From UBA11524 sp964391995 (GTDB lineage: Bacteria; Bacillota; Clostridia; Christensenellales; Aristaeellaceae), in the NCBI GenBank assembly GCA_964391995.1, contig CAYMOM010000098.1, forward strand, positions 1 to 7,320: a stretch of 7,320 bases of DNA, given 5' to 3'. Below are positions 1 to 6,721 of the stretch, piece after piece. Within the stretch, counting starts at the first letter, position 1. The number at the start of each line of letters is the position of its first letter. A model generated the notes under the pieces. That model was not told where the DNA came from. It ran no database searches and worked only from the letters and a program-made list of their open reading frames with translations. The position numbers and the translations under genes are program-made.

Positions 1-240
1 GTACAGCTCCCGGGGGTAGTCCATGCGGTTCAGGTTGTCGATAATATCGCCAATGACCTGCTCCTCATTATGGGCTGGCACAAGAATCAGAAAGCGGCTT
101 TCCGGGTCATGGTCGGCGTAGTCCTTGGTCGCCTTGCGGAAGCCGAACACCGTCAGGTACAGCTGGTATACCAGCATGATAAGCAGCCAGGCCGCGCAAA
201 GGCCGCACAGGATTTGTAGAATCAGCCGTATACAGTCCAC
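1..240 (-). CDS. Family 2 glycosyltransferase, N-terminal part (cut by window edge)
   Basis: This is a partial gene; 80 codons are visible and the rest lies beyond the left edge. Residues about 6-33 are a strongly hydrophobic stretch (LILQILCGLCAAWLL...), which I read as a signal-anchor membrane helix. Residues 49-80 then give the first beta strand of a GT-A fold, RFLILVPAHNEEQVIG, with the PAHNEE nucleotide-sugar-binding motif typical of GT2 enzymes, and DYPRELY, common in this family. It probably transfers a sugar from a nucleotide sugar to a glycan or lipid at the membrane; substrate unknown. The start is GTG at 238-240, with AGGAGG 9 nt upstream; the adjacent in-frame TTG at 241-243 (6 nt spacing) is an equal alternative. 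It follows the nucleoside kinase gene by about 48 nt and probably shares its transcript. No catalytic DxD or QxxRW motif can be checked here. Confidence 0.85.
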   Translation of the reverse strand, partial: MDCIRLILQILCGLCAAWLLIMLVYQLYLTVFGFRKATKDYADHDPESRFLILVPAHNEEQVIGDIIDNLNRMDYPRELY

Positions 241-288
241 CAAAGGTATCCTCCTCAGTTTATCTTGCTTGGCAAAGGCAGCGCGTGG

Positions 289-1878
289 CTATGCCTTGTC
301 CATGGTACAGCCGCCAATGAACTCCCGCAGGAGGGACAGCGGCGGTATTTCATCCAGCATGTCTGGAGAAATGGCGGGAAAGTAGTGCAGGGTTTTGCAC
401 AGCCGCCGTGCTACGTGATACTGCGCATCCCCCGGCGGAATGGCCTCCAGCAGGGCAGAGGCGAAGTGCTTCAGGATGGGCAGCTCGTAGTGCAGGGCGG
501 TGTTGAACATGCTGTCCGCCTGCTCCTGATAGGGGAAAATCCACCTTTCCTCACCCCGGCGCACACTGTCCCACATGGCCAGGGTTTCCCCGGGCAGGGT
601 GCCGCGGAACTGATAGTCCCGCACAATGCGGCGCAGGAGCCGCACATCCGTGGTGCGGATGCGGTTGTGATCGTCCAGGTTGATGCAGGTCAGCGCGCTG
701 ACAAACACCCGGTGCAGGGCCTCCTGGGGCAGGCCAGCGCTAAGCGCCGGGTTCAGGCCGTGAATGCCCTCGATGATCAGCACGTCCTTCTCCTGTAGGC
801 ACAGGGGTGTGCCCGTGGGCTTGCGGCGGGAGGTAACAAAGTCGAAGGCCGGTACCTCCACTGTTTCGCCCTGCAAAAGCGCCGCCACCTGCTGGCGGAA
901 AAGGGGCACATCGATGGTGTCCAGGGCCTCCAGGTCGTAGGTGCCATCGGGCTGGAGAGGCAAATCGCAGCGGTTGCGGTAGTAGTTGTCCAGGCTGATG
1001 AGCCGGGTGTGGCAGCCCAGCACCTGCAGGTGAATGCCAAGCCGGCCGGCGAAGGTGGTCTTTCCGCTGGAGGAAGGCCCGGCCACCAGCACAATGCGCT
1101 TGCCGCCCTGAACAATGCTGTCCGCAATGGCGGCAATGGCCTTGTCGTGCAGGGCTTCATTGACCCGGATGAAGGCCCGCATGCGCTTCTCCCGGGCCAG
1201 GGTGGTAACATCCGCGGCGTTCAGCACGCCCAGAATTTCGCACCAGCGGGCGCTTTGGCTGAAGACCTGCAGGTGCTTGGGCCGGTGGATATAGGCCGCG
1301 GGCACATCAGGGGACTGGGCGGTGGGGAGCATCAGCACCAGGCCACCCTGGTGGGGGTACAGGCCAAACACCGGCACATACCCGGTGGAGGGCGCCATGG
1401 CACCGTAGAAATACTCCCACATATCGCCGCAGCGGTACATGGTGAAATAGTCATAGGGCCGGCAGTTCAGAAGGGCCACCTTGTCTGGCTGGCCTTCATC
1501 CTGAAAATAGCGGATGGCATCCTGCAAGGCCCAGGTTTTCTTCTCAAAGGGCAGGTCGGCGGCGATGATCGCCTGCATCTGCTGCCGAATGTGCTCCAGG
1601 TCATCCTCCGTCAGGGACAGCCCGGGCAGGCGGACAAATACCCCGTGACCAATGGAGTACTCAATGCGCACCTGCCGCCCGGGAAACAGGCGCCGCAGCG
1701 CCAGCAGCAGCACAAACCGCAGCGAACGCTCGTATATGCGGCGTCCCTCATCGTCCTTCAGGGTCAGGGGCAGCATGGTTCCAGGGGGAGTGGCATCGTT
1801 CAGCTCCACCACCTGCCCGCCGCACAGGGCAGCCAGGGTGTGCCTGCCGGTAGGCTGCAGGCGCTGCATGACGGTCAT
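289..1878 (-). CDS. Nucleoside (uridine-like) kinase with N-terminal tRNA-synthetase SAD-like domain
   Basis: A 529-residue protein. The C-terminal half is a P-loop kinase of the uridine kinase/phosphoribulokinase family: Walker A GPSSSGKTT at 267-275, SLDNYY at 295-300 (the Asp expected to act on the nucleoside hydroxyl), AFDF at 344-347, Walker B-like VLIIEGIHGLNP at 366-377, and the Arg-rich lid TDVRLLRRIVRD at 410-421. The N-terminal half resembles the second additional (SAD) domain of threonyl/alanyl-tRNA synthetases: GRRIYERSL at 45-53 and IEYSIGHGVFVRL at 72-84. This two-part architecture and length are characteristic of a Firmicutes nucleoside kinase group usually annotated as uridine kinase. 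The likely reaction is NTP-dependent 5'-phosphorylation of a nucleoside in the cytoplasm; the exact substrate is not visible. The ATG at 1878 is supported by AAGGAGG (1887-1893) with 8 nt spacing. It lies 23 nt after the exonuclease stop in the same operon. The role of the N-terminal domain is unknown. Confidence 0.9.
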   Translation of the reverse strand: MTVMQRLQPTGRHTLAALCGGQVVELNDATPPGTMLPLTLKDDEGRRIYERSLRFVLLLALRRLFPGRQVRIEYSIGHGVFVRLPGLSLTEDDLEHIRQQMQAIIAADLPFEKKTWALQDAIRYFQDEGQPDKVALLNCRPYDYFTMYRCGDMWEYFYGAMAPSTGYVPVFGLYPHQGGLVLMLPTAQSPDVPAAYIHRPKHLQVFSQSARWCEILGVLNAADVTTLAREKRMRAFIRVNEALHDKAIAAIADSIVQGGKRIVLVAGPSSSGKTTFAGRLGIHLQVLGCHTRLISLDNYYRNRCDLPLQPDGTYDLEALDTIDVPLFRQQVAALLQGETVEVPAFDFVTSRRKPTGTPLCLQEKDVLIIEGIHGLNPALSAGLPQEALHRVFVSALTCINLDDHNRIRTTDVRLLRRIVRDYQFRGTLPGETLAMWDSVRRGEERWIFPYQEQADSMFNTALHYELPILKHFASALLEAIPPGDAQYHVARRLCKTLHYFPAISPDMLDEIPPLSLLREFIGGCTMDKA

Positions 1879-1901
1879 GGATGATACCTCCTTGGCAGGG
1901 G

Positions 1902-2903
1902 TCAGTCGTCAAAAGGCATGCTGGTGCGGTCGGCTTCCATCAGCTCCTGCTCCGGGTCGGGCAGGGAGCCATGCTGGGCCAGGTAAAGGGCTTCACGCTC
2001 CTGCACCTGCAGCTTTTTGGTGTGCACATAGGCCCTGTTCATGGCTGTGGCCTTGGAAATGGTGATGCCCATTTCCCTTTTCCCGTCCGCTGTGGGGCGG
2101 AAGTGCAGGCGGATCATCAGCGGGCCGTGATGGGGGCACTTGCTCAGGGCAATGTACTTATCGGCACACTGCTTCACATAGGCGTCCTCCAGGGGTGTGC
2201 GCTTGCCGCACACGGGGCAGCGGGGCTGCTGGGCCTCCTCGCTGCTGAGGGCCGCGGCCAGGCTGTCGTAGGTATCGCCTTTCATCCTGCGACGGCTGCG
2301 GTGCTGGGCGTGAATCAGCTGCCTGGGCTGCTGGGGATACTTCAGCACGGCGGCGGGGTCGGGCATTCTGGCAAACACCAGGGCGGTGTAATAGGCATCG
2401 TTCAGTGCGTTGTGGAAGGAGCGGTTCTCGTCCGGCTCAATTTCCAGCATGTCCATGGCGGCCTTCAGGCCTTTGCGGTCCTTGCACTTGTACACATCGC
2501 TGAACAGGCGCTGAATATCACACAGGGGCGGCAGCTGCACCTGGCAGTCGAAGAAATCCATGTTCTGCTTCAAAACGCTCACATCGTCGCAGCCCCAGGT
2601 CAGCAGGGTGTAGTCCTCCCCGCACCAGGCGGCAAACTGCTCCATGGCCGGCAGGAAGGTCAGCGCGTCCGCCAGCTCCTCCTGGCCCAGGTGGGTCATT
2701 TTGCGGATGCGGGGGTGAATCTTCACATAGTGCACCGGGCGGATAGGGATGGAAATGCTGTCCACCACGTTCAGCTTTTCATCCAGCTTTACCGCGCCGA
2801 TTTGGATCATCTCGAAAATCAGCCTGTCGCCCACCTGCTTGTAAACGGCGCTTTCGTAGGACATGGGCTGGTTCCATTCCAGGTCAATGATAATGTATTG
2901 CAT
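1902..2903 (-). CDS. DEDDh-type 3'-5' exonuclease with C-terminal zinc-ribbon-like segment
   Basis: A 333-residue protein. Residues 1-180 form a DnaQ/RNase T-like exonuclease: motif ExoI IDLEWN (Asp7, Glu9), ExoII around TWGCDD (102-107, providing the middle Asp), and ExoIII HNALNDA (His164, Asp169), so all DEDDh metal-binding residues appear present. Such enzymes remove nucleotides from 3' ends of DNA or RNA; KapD-like relatives in Firmicutes are the closest type I recognise. Residues 200-208 are basic (HRSRRRMKG). Residues 229-259 hold CPVCG, then Cys246, Cys256, His258 and His259, a plausible single-zinc ribbon. The last 70 residues have no domain I recognise. The ATG shares one base (TGATG) with the stop of the flavoprotein gene, and AAGGAG lies 7 nt upstream (2911-2916), so translation is probably coupled. 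Whether the substrate is RNA or DNA cannot be told from the sequence. Confidence 0.87.
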   Translation of the reverse strand: MQYIIIDLEWNQPMSYESAVYKQVGDRLIFEMIQIGAVKLDEKLNVVDSISIPIRPVHYVKIHPRIRKMTHLGQEELADALTFLPAMEQFAAWCGEDYTLLTWGCDDVSVLKQNMDFFDCQVQLPPLCDIQRLFSDVYKCKDRKGLKAAMDMLEIEPDENRSFHNALNDAYYTALVFARMPDPAAVLKYPQQPRQLIHAQHRSRRRMKGDTYDSLAAALSSEEAQQPRCPVCGKRTPLEDAYVKQCADKYIALSKCPHHGPLMIRLHFRPTADGKREMGITISKATAMNRAYVHTKKLQVQEREALYLAQHGSLPDPEQELMEADRTSMPFDD

Positions 2904-4144
2904 CAGTAATCTCCTTTATTCTCTCCGGCGGAGTGGCCTGCCAGGGCGCCGGTGGACCAGGCAATCTGCAGGTTATAGCCGCCGGTGTGGGCATCCACGT
3001 CCATCACCTCGCCGGCGAAATACAGGCCGGGCAGCAGCTTGCTTTCCATGGTGGCGGGGTCGATCTCCTTCACGGTCACGCCGCCACGGGTAACAATGGC
3101 CTCCTCCAGGGGAGCCGGGCGGCGCAGTGTGATGGGCAGTGCCTGCATATGGGCACACAGGCTTTCCCGCTCGGCTCGGGTCAGCTGGCAGCACTGCTTG
3201 CTGCCGTCCACCCCGCACAGGCCGGGGAAGATTTCCGCCAGCTTGCCGGGCAGCAGGCCCGGTATGATGCTCCGCAGCTGCTTGCGGCTGTTTTCACTCA
3301 AGTCCCGCTGGAGCCGTGCATCCAGCTGCTGGGCGCTAAGGCCCGGTTTCAGGTTCAGGGTTACGCTGGCCTGGGAAAGCTCCTCCGGCAGGTGGCAGCT
3401 CATGGTCAGTGTCAGGGGGCCGGAAATGCCGAAGTGGGTGAAGAGCATCTCGCCCAGCTCGCTGTACAGGGTTTTCTTGCCCTTTTTCAGGGTCAGGCTC
3501 ACGTTTTTCAGGGAAAGCCCCTGGAGCTGGCAGGGCCAGTCCTCCGCGGTTTCCATGGCGCTGAGCACGCCTTTCACCGGCTGAATGCTGTGGCCCGCGC
3601 TTTCCGCCAGGGTGTATCCGTCCCCGGTGGAGCCGGTCATGGGGTAGCTCTTGCCGCCAGTGGCCAGGATGACCCCATCCGCCGGCAGTACCTGACCGCT
3701 TTGCAGCACCACGCCGGCGGCATGCCCGTCCTGCATGTGCAGGGCCTGCACCCGGGTGTTCAGCAGGATGTTCACCCCTTGCCGGGCCAGCAGCCGGGCC
3801 AGGGTGCGGTTTACATCGCTGGCCTTTTCCGTTTGGGGGAAAACCCGCCGCCCGCGCTGCACCACCACCGGGCAGCCGGCGCTTTCCAGCAGCGTCATCA
3901 TATCCTGGGGGGAGAAGAAGGACAGCGCGCTGTACAGGAAGCGGGGATTCCGGGGCACTTGCTGCAAAAACTCGTCCAGGGTGCAGTCGTTGGTGACATT
4001 GCAGCGGCCTTTGCCGGTGATGTACACCTTTTTGCCCAGCTTCTCGTTGCGCTCGATCAGCGTGACCTGCGCACCGCTGCGGGCAGCGAGCAGCGCAGCC
4101 ATCATGCCGCCGGCGCCGCCGCCAATCACAATGATCTTACCCAT
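2903..4144 (-). CDS. FAD/NAD(P)-dependent oxidoreductase, HI0933/YhiN (BaiN-like) family
   Basis: A 413-residue flavoprotein of the expected family length. It begins with a Rossmann dinucleotide motif, VIGGGAGGMMAA (GGGAGG at 8-13), with Glu31 ending the second strand to bind the FAD ribose. Next come the family signature KKVYITGKGRCNVTN (38-52), the second nucleotide-contact motif LATGG (160-164), TGSTGDGY (170-177), TRGGV (352-356) and the C-terminal FAD-binding stretch LYFAGEVMDVDAHTGGYNLQ (374-393). The family is widespread; a few gut clostridial homologues have been linked to bile-acid 7-dehydroxylation, but most have no known substrate, and none can be assigned here. It is likely cytoplasmic. 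Its start overlaps the end of the RpiR gene by 8 nt (ATGGGTAA), with GAGGG 5 nt upstream, and its stop overlaps the exonuclease start by 1 nt, so it is firmly inside the operon. Confidence 0.92.
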   Translation of the reverse strand: MGKIIVIGGGAGGMMAALLAARSGAQVTLIERNEKLGKKVYITGKGRCNVTNDCTLDEFLQQVPRNPRFLYSALSFFSPQDMMTLLESAGCPVVVQRGRRVFPQTEKASDVNRTLARLLARQGVNILLNTRVQALHMQDGHAAGVVLQSGQVLPADGVILATGGKSYPMTGSTGDGYTLAESAGHSIQPVKGVLSAMETAEDWPCQLQGLSLKNVSLTLKKGKKTLYSELGEMLFTHFGISGPLTLTMSCHLPEELSQASVTLNLKPGLSAQQLDARLQRDLSENSRKQLRSIIPGLLPGKLAEIFPGLCGVDGSKQCCQLTRAERESLCAHMQALPITLRRPAPLEEAIVTRGGVTVKEIDPATMESKLLPGLYFAGEVMDVDAHTGGYNLQIAWSTGALAGHSAGENKGDY

Positions 4145-5027
4145 GCCTGCCCTCTTCCTCCAGATACACCTCGTAGGTATCCCAGATGGTTTCCAGCTTG
4201 CGGAAGTGCTCCGTCAGCGCTTCCTTCCGGTGGAGGCCCAGGGCCACCAGCAGCGCGTTGATGACGCTCAGGGGCGCCGCCAGGGAATCCACAAAGGAGG
4301 CCATGTCCGTCCGGGCGGTGAGGGTGGCATCGGCAATGCTGGTCAGGGGGGACATGGGGCCATCGGTAATGGCCACCACCTGGGCGCCAAAGCGCTTGGC
4401 AAAGCGCATGGCCTCCAGGGTGCGGGTGGAGTAACGGGGAAAGCTGATGCCCACCAGCACATCGTTTTCGTTCAGCTTGGATATTTCCTCAAACACGTCC
4501 GTTGCACCGCTGGAAACCAGGTGCACATCATCGAAAATGTAGTTCAGGTAGTAGCCCATAAACTGGGCCAGGGGTGCGGCGGAGCGCAGGCCCATCACAT
4601 AAATGGCCTTGGCGGAAAGCAGCCGCTGCACCACGTTCTGAAAGGTATCGGTATCCATGCCCTCCAGGGTGGCCCGCAGGTTTTGCATGTCGCTTTTCAG
4701 CACAAAGGGCAGCGCGGCCTTGGGGTCGATATCCGTGGCCATTTCAAAGCGCTGGTTGGCTGTCAGCCGGTGGCTGACCAGCTCCTGCAGGGAGCGCTGC
4801 AGCTGGGGGTAGCCCTCATAGCCCATGGCGGCGGCAAAGCGCACCACGGTGGATTCGCTTACGCCAACGCTTTCGCCCAGGCGGCAGGCCGTCATGAATA
4901 CGGCCTTGTCGTAGTGCTCAACAATGTATTGGGCAATCTTCCTGTGGCCTTTGCTCAGCTTTCTGCCGGACTGGTTCAGCCGGTCGATCATATCCTGCAT
5001 ATCCTGCATGGTGTTCACCAACTTCAA
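4137..5027 (-). CDS. RpiR/MurR-family transcriptional regulator (HTH + SIS)
   Basis: Up to 296 residues. The N-terminal HTH_6 domain (about 20-95) contains LSKGHRKIAQYI and the helix-turn-helix LGESVGVSESTVVRFAAAMGY (50-70). The C-terminal SIS domain (about 130-265) starts with AIYVMGLRSAA and includes DVLVGISFPRYS (189-200), a region that binds phosphosugars in this family. RpiR proteins sense a sugar phosphate or amino-sugar phosphate and repress or activate sugar catabolism genes. It is the first gene of the minus-strand operon and is divergent from the GH43 gene, which suggests it controls the shared intergenic region. The start is uncertain: TTG at 5027 gives the longest form, but no good ribosome binding site precedes it. 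ATG codons at 5009, 5000 and 4991 lie in a 9-bp tandem repeat (MQDMQDM); family alignment would fit any of the latter. Confidence 0.92.
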   Translation of the reverse strand: MKLVNTMQDMQDMIDRLNQSGRKLSKGHRKIAQYIVEHYDKAVFMTACRLGESVGVSESTVVRFAAAMGYEGYPQLQRSLQELVSHRLTANQRFEMATDIDPKAALPFVLKSDMQNLRATLEGMDTDTFQNVVQRLLSAKAIYVMGLRSAAPLAQFMGYYLNYIFDDVHLVSSGATDVFEEISKLNENDVLVGISFPRYSTRTLEAMRFAKRFGAQVVAITDGPMSPLTSIADATLTARTDMASFVDSLAAPLSVINALLVALGLHRKEALTEHFRKLETIWDTYEVYLEEEGRHG

Positions 5028-5062
5028 AAGGGATTCATACCAATATAAAAAGGCACCGCCCC

Positions 5063-5091
5063 ATTATAAGGGATACAGCGGCATTTTGCAA
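5063..5091 (-). promoter_or_regulatory. Sigma-A-type promoter of the rpiR-led operon
   Basis: On the minus strand, the -35 box TTGCAA (5086-5091, 4 of 6 matches to TTGACA) and a perfect -10 TATAAT (5063-5068) are separated by exactly 17 nt. Transcription should begin near 5056, about 30 nt before the longest RpiR start and about 65 nt before the last plausible ATG. The -35 box is itself one of the TTGCA repeats of this region, so a protein binding those repeats would block it. Confidence 0.8.
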
Positions 5092-5096
5092 GGACG

Positions 5097-5115
5097 AATT
5101 GCAAATATTGCATTT
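5097..5115. promoter_or_regulatory. TTGCA-based dyad, candidate operator upstream of rpiR
   Basis: TGCAA-ATA-TTGCA (5100-5112) is a perfect dyad with 5-bp arms around a 3-bp centre. With AA and TT flanks and one mismatch pair it extends to 5097-5115. It lies just upstream of the -35 box of the rpiR promoter. Further TTGCA words occur at 5086 (inside that -35 box) and 5139. The size and symmetry suit a dimeric HTH protein. RpiR is the obvious candidate by position, but this is inference; no known consensus was matched. Confidence 0.45.
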
Positions 5116-5123
5116 TTGGTGGG

Positions 5124-5160
5124 TTTCTGCCGGCTTTTTTGCAGGAGCAGCCGGCAGAAA
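5124..5160. repeat. Perfect 12-bp-arm inverted repeat between divergent promoters
   Basis: TTTCTGCCGGCT (5124-5135) and AGCCGGCAGAAA (5149-5160) are perfect reverse complements separated by 13 nt. The repeat ends 6 nt before the -35 box of the plus-strand promoter and lies upstream of both transcription starts. No T tract follows it in either direction, so it is not an intrinsic terminator. An operator or activator site acting on the GH43 promoter fits best; the regulator is unknown, with RpiR the nearest candidate. Confidence 0.6.
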
Positions 5161-5166
5161 TGGATG

Positions 5167-5196
5167 ATGACAGCCGGCGTGCTTTTCTGGTATAAT
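5167..5196 (+). promoter_or_regulatory. Extended -10 promoter of the GH43 gene
   Basis: The -35 box ATGACA (5167-5172, 5 of 6 matches) and perfect -10 TATAAT (5191-5196) are 18 nt apart, and TGG directly before the -10 supplies the TGn extension. Transcription should begin near 5203, leaving a leader of about 28 nt to the ATG at 5231. The ATG at 5195-5197 overlaps the -10 box and cannot be on this transcript. Confidence 0.8.
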
Positions 5197-5230
5197 GAAA
5201 CAAATCAAAAAAATGAAAGAGGCGCTGCCC

Positions 5231-6559
5231 ATGGCAAACCCCATTTTACCCCTGTGGGAACACATTCCCGATGGTGAACCCCGCGTCTTTGGCGACAGGG
5301 TGTATCTCTACGGCTCTCACGACAGGCCCCGCTCCGGGGACTTCTGCGACATCCGGCTGAAGGTCTGGTCGGCCCCGGTGAATGACCTGAACCACTGGAC
5401 CTGCCACGGGGATTGCTTCCACGCCCAGGCGGATAGCGACCACCCTGCCGACGTGACCTGGTACGAAAAGGGCATGTGCTATGCCCCGGATGTGGTGGAG
5501 AAGGACGGGAAGTATTACCTGTATGTGTACCTTTTCTACGGCAAAGGCTGCGTGGCTGTCAGCGACAGGCCGGAAGGGCCCTTCAGGCTGCTGGGCACCT
5601 ACCGCTATGACGAAAAGGCCAGCCTGCCCAAAGACTTCTGCAACAATGGCGTGTTTGTAGACCCGGGCGTGCTGGTGGATGACGATGGCAAGGTGTACGT
5701 CTACTGCGGATACGAGTGGAGCTATGTGGTGCAGGTAGACCCGGCGGACATGCACACCGTGCTGCCGGAAACCTACCGGACGGACATTATTCCCAAGGAG
5801 GAGCCCTTTGCCTTCTTCGAGGCCTGCTCCCCCCGGAAGATTGGGGATACCTACTACCTCATCTATTCTCCCCGCCGTGGAAGCCAGCTGGTGTACGCCA
5901 CCAGCAAATCCCCCACGGGGCCGTTCACCTATGGGGGCACCATTGTGGACAATGGCGTGGACTACCCTGGCGGCAACGACCATGGTTCCATTTGCAAAAT
6001 TGGAGATCAGTGGTATATCTTCTACCACCGCACCACCAATGATACGGTGTTCTCCCGCCAGGCGTGTGCGGAGCGGATCACCATCCTGCCGGATGGCAGC
6101 ATTCCCCAGGTGGAAATGACCTCCCTGGGCTTTCAGGAGGCACTGAACCCCTATGAACCCACGGAGGCCCATCGCTGCTGCGTGCTGAAGGGCGGCATGA
6201 TCAAATACCTGAATCCCTTGCGCACCCTGGTGGCGGGCATCCGCAAAGGCAGCGTGGTGGGCTACAAGTATTTCGACTTCGGCCAGGATGATTCCGCCAC
6301 CTCCATGGAGCTGGCCTTGCAGCTGCGCTCCACCGGGGAGGAAGGCATCCTCCGCGTGATGCTGGATGACCCGGAAAACGGCGCCTGCTTGGGTGAAGCT
6401 GCCTTTGACGGGGAATGCGAGCTTTTGCGCATGGAAATGCCCTGCATCACCGGGCGGCATGCGCTGTACTTCGTCTTTGACGATGTGCGCACCCAGATGT
6501 CCTGGGGCCTGCATGACCGGGAGCTGATCCAGCTGGAGAAGTTTGTGTTTATGAAGTAA
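5231..6559 (+). CDS. Glycoside hydrolase family 43 protein with C-terminal CBM6-like region
   Basis: A 442-residue protein from the ATG at 5231. The five-bladed propeller starts at once with NPILPLWEHIPDGEPRVF, where Asp14 is the likely catalytic base. YAPDVVEKDGKYYLY supplies the pKa-modulating Asp87, and FFEACSPRKIGDTYYLIYS the general acid Glu197. NDHGSICKIGDQWYIFYHR (249-267) has the metal-contacting His251 position and final-blade motif of GH43. Residues about 325-442 (VAGIRKGSVVGYKYFDFG, then an LRVMLDD strand) resemble a CBM6-type beta sandwich. Family members cleave arabinofuranosyl or xylosyl linkages; the precise activity is not determined. There is no signal peptide, so it probably acts in the cytoplasm on imported oligosaccharides. 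The longer frame from 5195 is rejected because that ATG lies in the -10 box; AGAGG (5218-5222) with 8 nt spacing supports 5231. It is divergent from rpiR and convergent with GH9. Confidence 0.9.
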   Translation: MANPILPLWEHIPDGEPRVFGDRVYLYGSHDRPRSGDFCDIRLKVWSAPVNDLNHWTCHGDCFHAQADSDHPADVTWYEKGMCYAPDVVEKDGKYYLYVYLFYGKGCVAVSDRPEGPFRLLGTYRYDEKASLPKDFCNNGVFVDPGVLVDDDGKVYVYCGYEWSYVVQVDPADMHTVLPETYRTDIIPKEEPFAFFEACSPRKIGDTYYLIYSPRRGSQLVYATSKSPTGPFTYGGTIVDNGVDYPGGNDHGSICKIGDQWYIFYHRTTNDTVFSRQACAERITILPDGSIPQVEMTSLGFQEALNPYEPTEAHRCCVLKGGMIKYLNPLRTLVAGIRKGSVVGYKYFDFGQDDSATSMELALQLRSTGEEGILRVMLDDPENGACLGEAAFDGECELLRMEMPCITGRHALYFVFDDVRTQMSWGLHDRELIQLEKFVFMK

Positions 6560-6563
6560 GCGG

Positions 6564-6718
6564 TCAGGATGGTTCTGCTTCAAAGGCGGCTGAATGCCGC
6601 TGAAAAAAGTCGTGATAGGCCCGGACGGCGGGCAGCTCCGTCCAGCGCCTGGTGCAAACGGGGGCGGCTGGCGGGCAGGGGACAGGCTGTTTTCCGGCTC
6701 ATCCAGCAGGTACAGCAT
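6564..6718 (-). pseudogene. Remnant of a COG3910-type AAA/ABC-like ATPase gene, internally deleted and frameshifted
   Basis: Reading from 6718, the sequence encodes MLYLLDEPENSLSPARQ, the Walker B and D-loop signature of the predicted ATPase family COG3910. From about 6668 the homology continues in another frame: AAPVCTRRWTELPAVRAYHD then FFQRHSAAFEAEPS and a TGA at 6564-6566. That matches the family's C-terminal pattern (RWTEL..VR.Y..FF..H...F). From memory of the family, about 40 residues between these blocks, including the ISTHSP switch region, are missing, and everything before Walker B (Walker A and ABC-like signature) is absent because the GH9 gene sits there. GGGAGG, 6 nt before the ATG, could still start translation, but the first frame runs into unrelated antisense sequence of GH43. 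I regard it as a dead 3' relic. Family assignment is from recognised motifs, not a search. Confidence 0.72.
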
Positions 6719-6721
6719 GGC

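Noticed and set aside
5025..5038. Four-codon ORF (MNPF, stop) just before the RpiR start as a leader peptide
   Set aside because: It is too short and has no ribosome binding site; no attenuator-like structures accompany it. Chance occurrence is the simpler reading.
1881..5048. Long plus-strand open frames (about 340-440 codons) opposite the operon
   Set aside because: They are antisense to genes with complete catalytic motifs, show low-complexity His/Gly/Gln composition, match no family I recognise, and lack convincing ribosome binding sites.
5124..5160. Inverted repeat as an intrinsic terminator
   Set aside because: It lies upstream of both divergent transcription starts and neither side is followed by a T tract (TGGATG on plus, CCCACC on minus).
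6586..6610. Small hairpin GCGGC-TGAAT-GCCGC near the end of GH43 as a terminator
   Set aside because: The stem is only 5 bp. On the plus strand it is followed by A residues rather than T residues, and on the minus strand the T tract precedes the stem. No convincing terminator was found for GH43 or GH9.
5246..6718. Minus-strand open frame of 490 codons antisense to GH43
   Set aside because: Only its first ~17 codons are meaningful (the ATPase relic). The rest is antisense to a clear GH43 gene and has the His/Gly/Pro/Gln-rich composition of shadow frames in GC-rich coding DNA.
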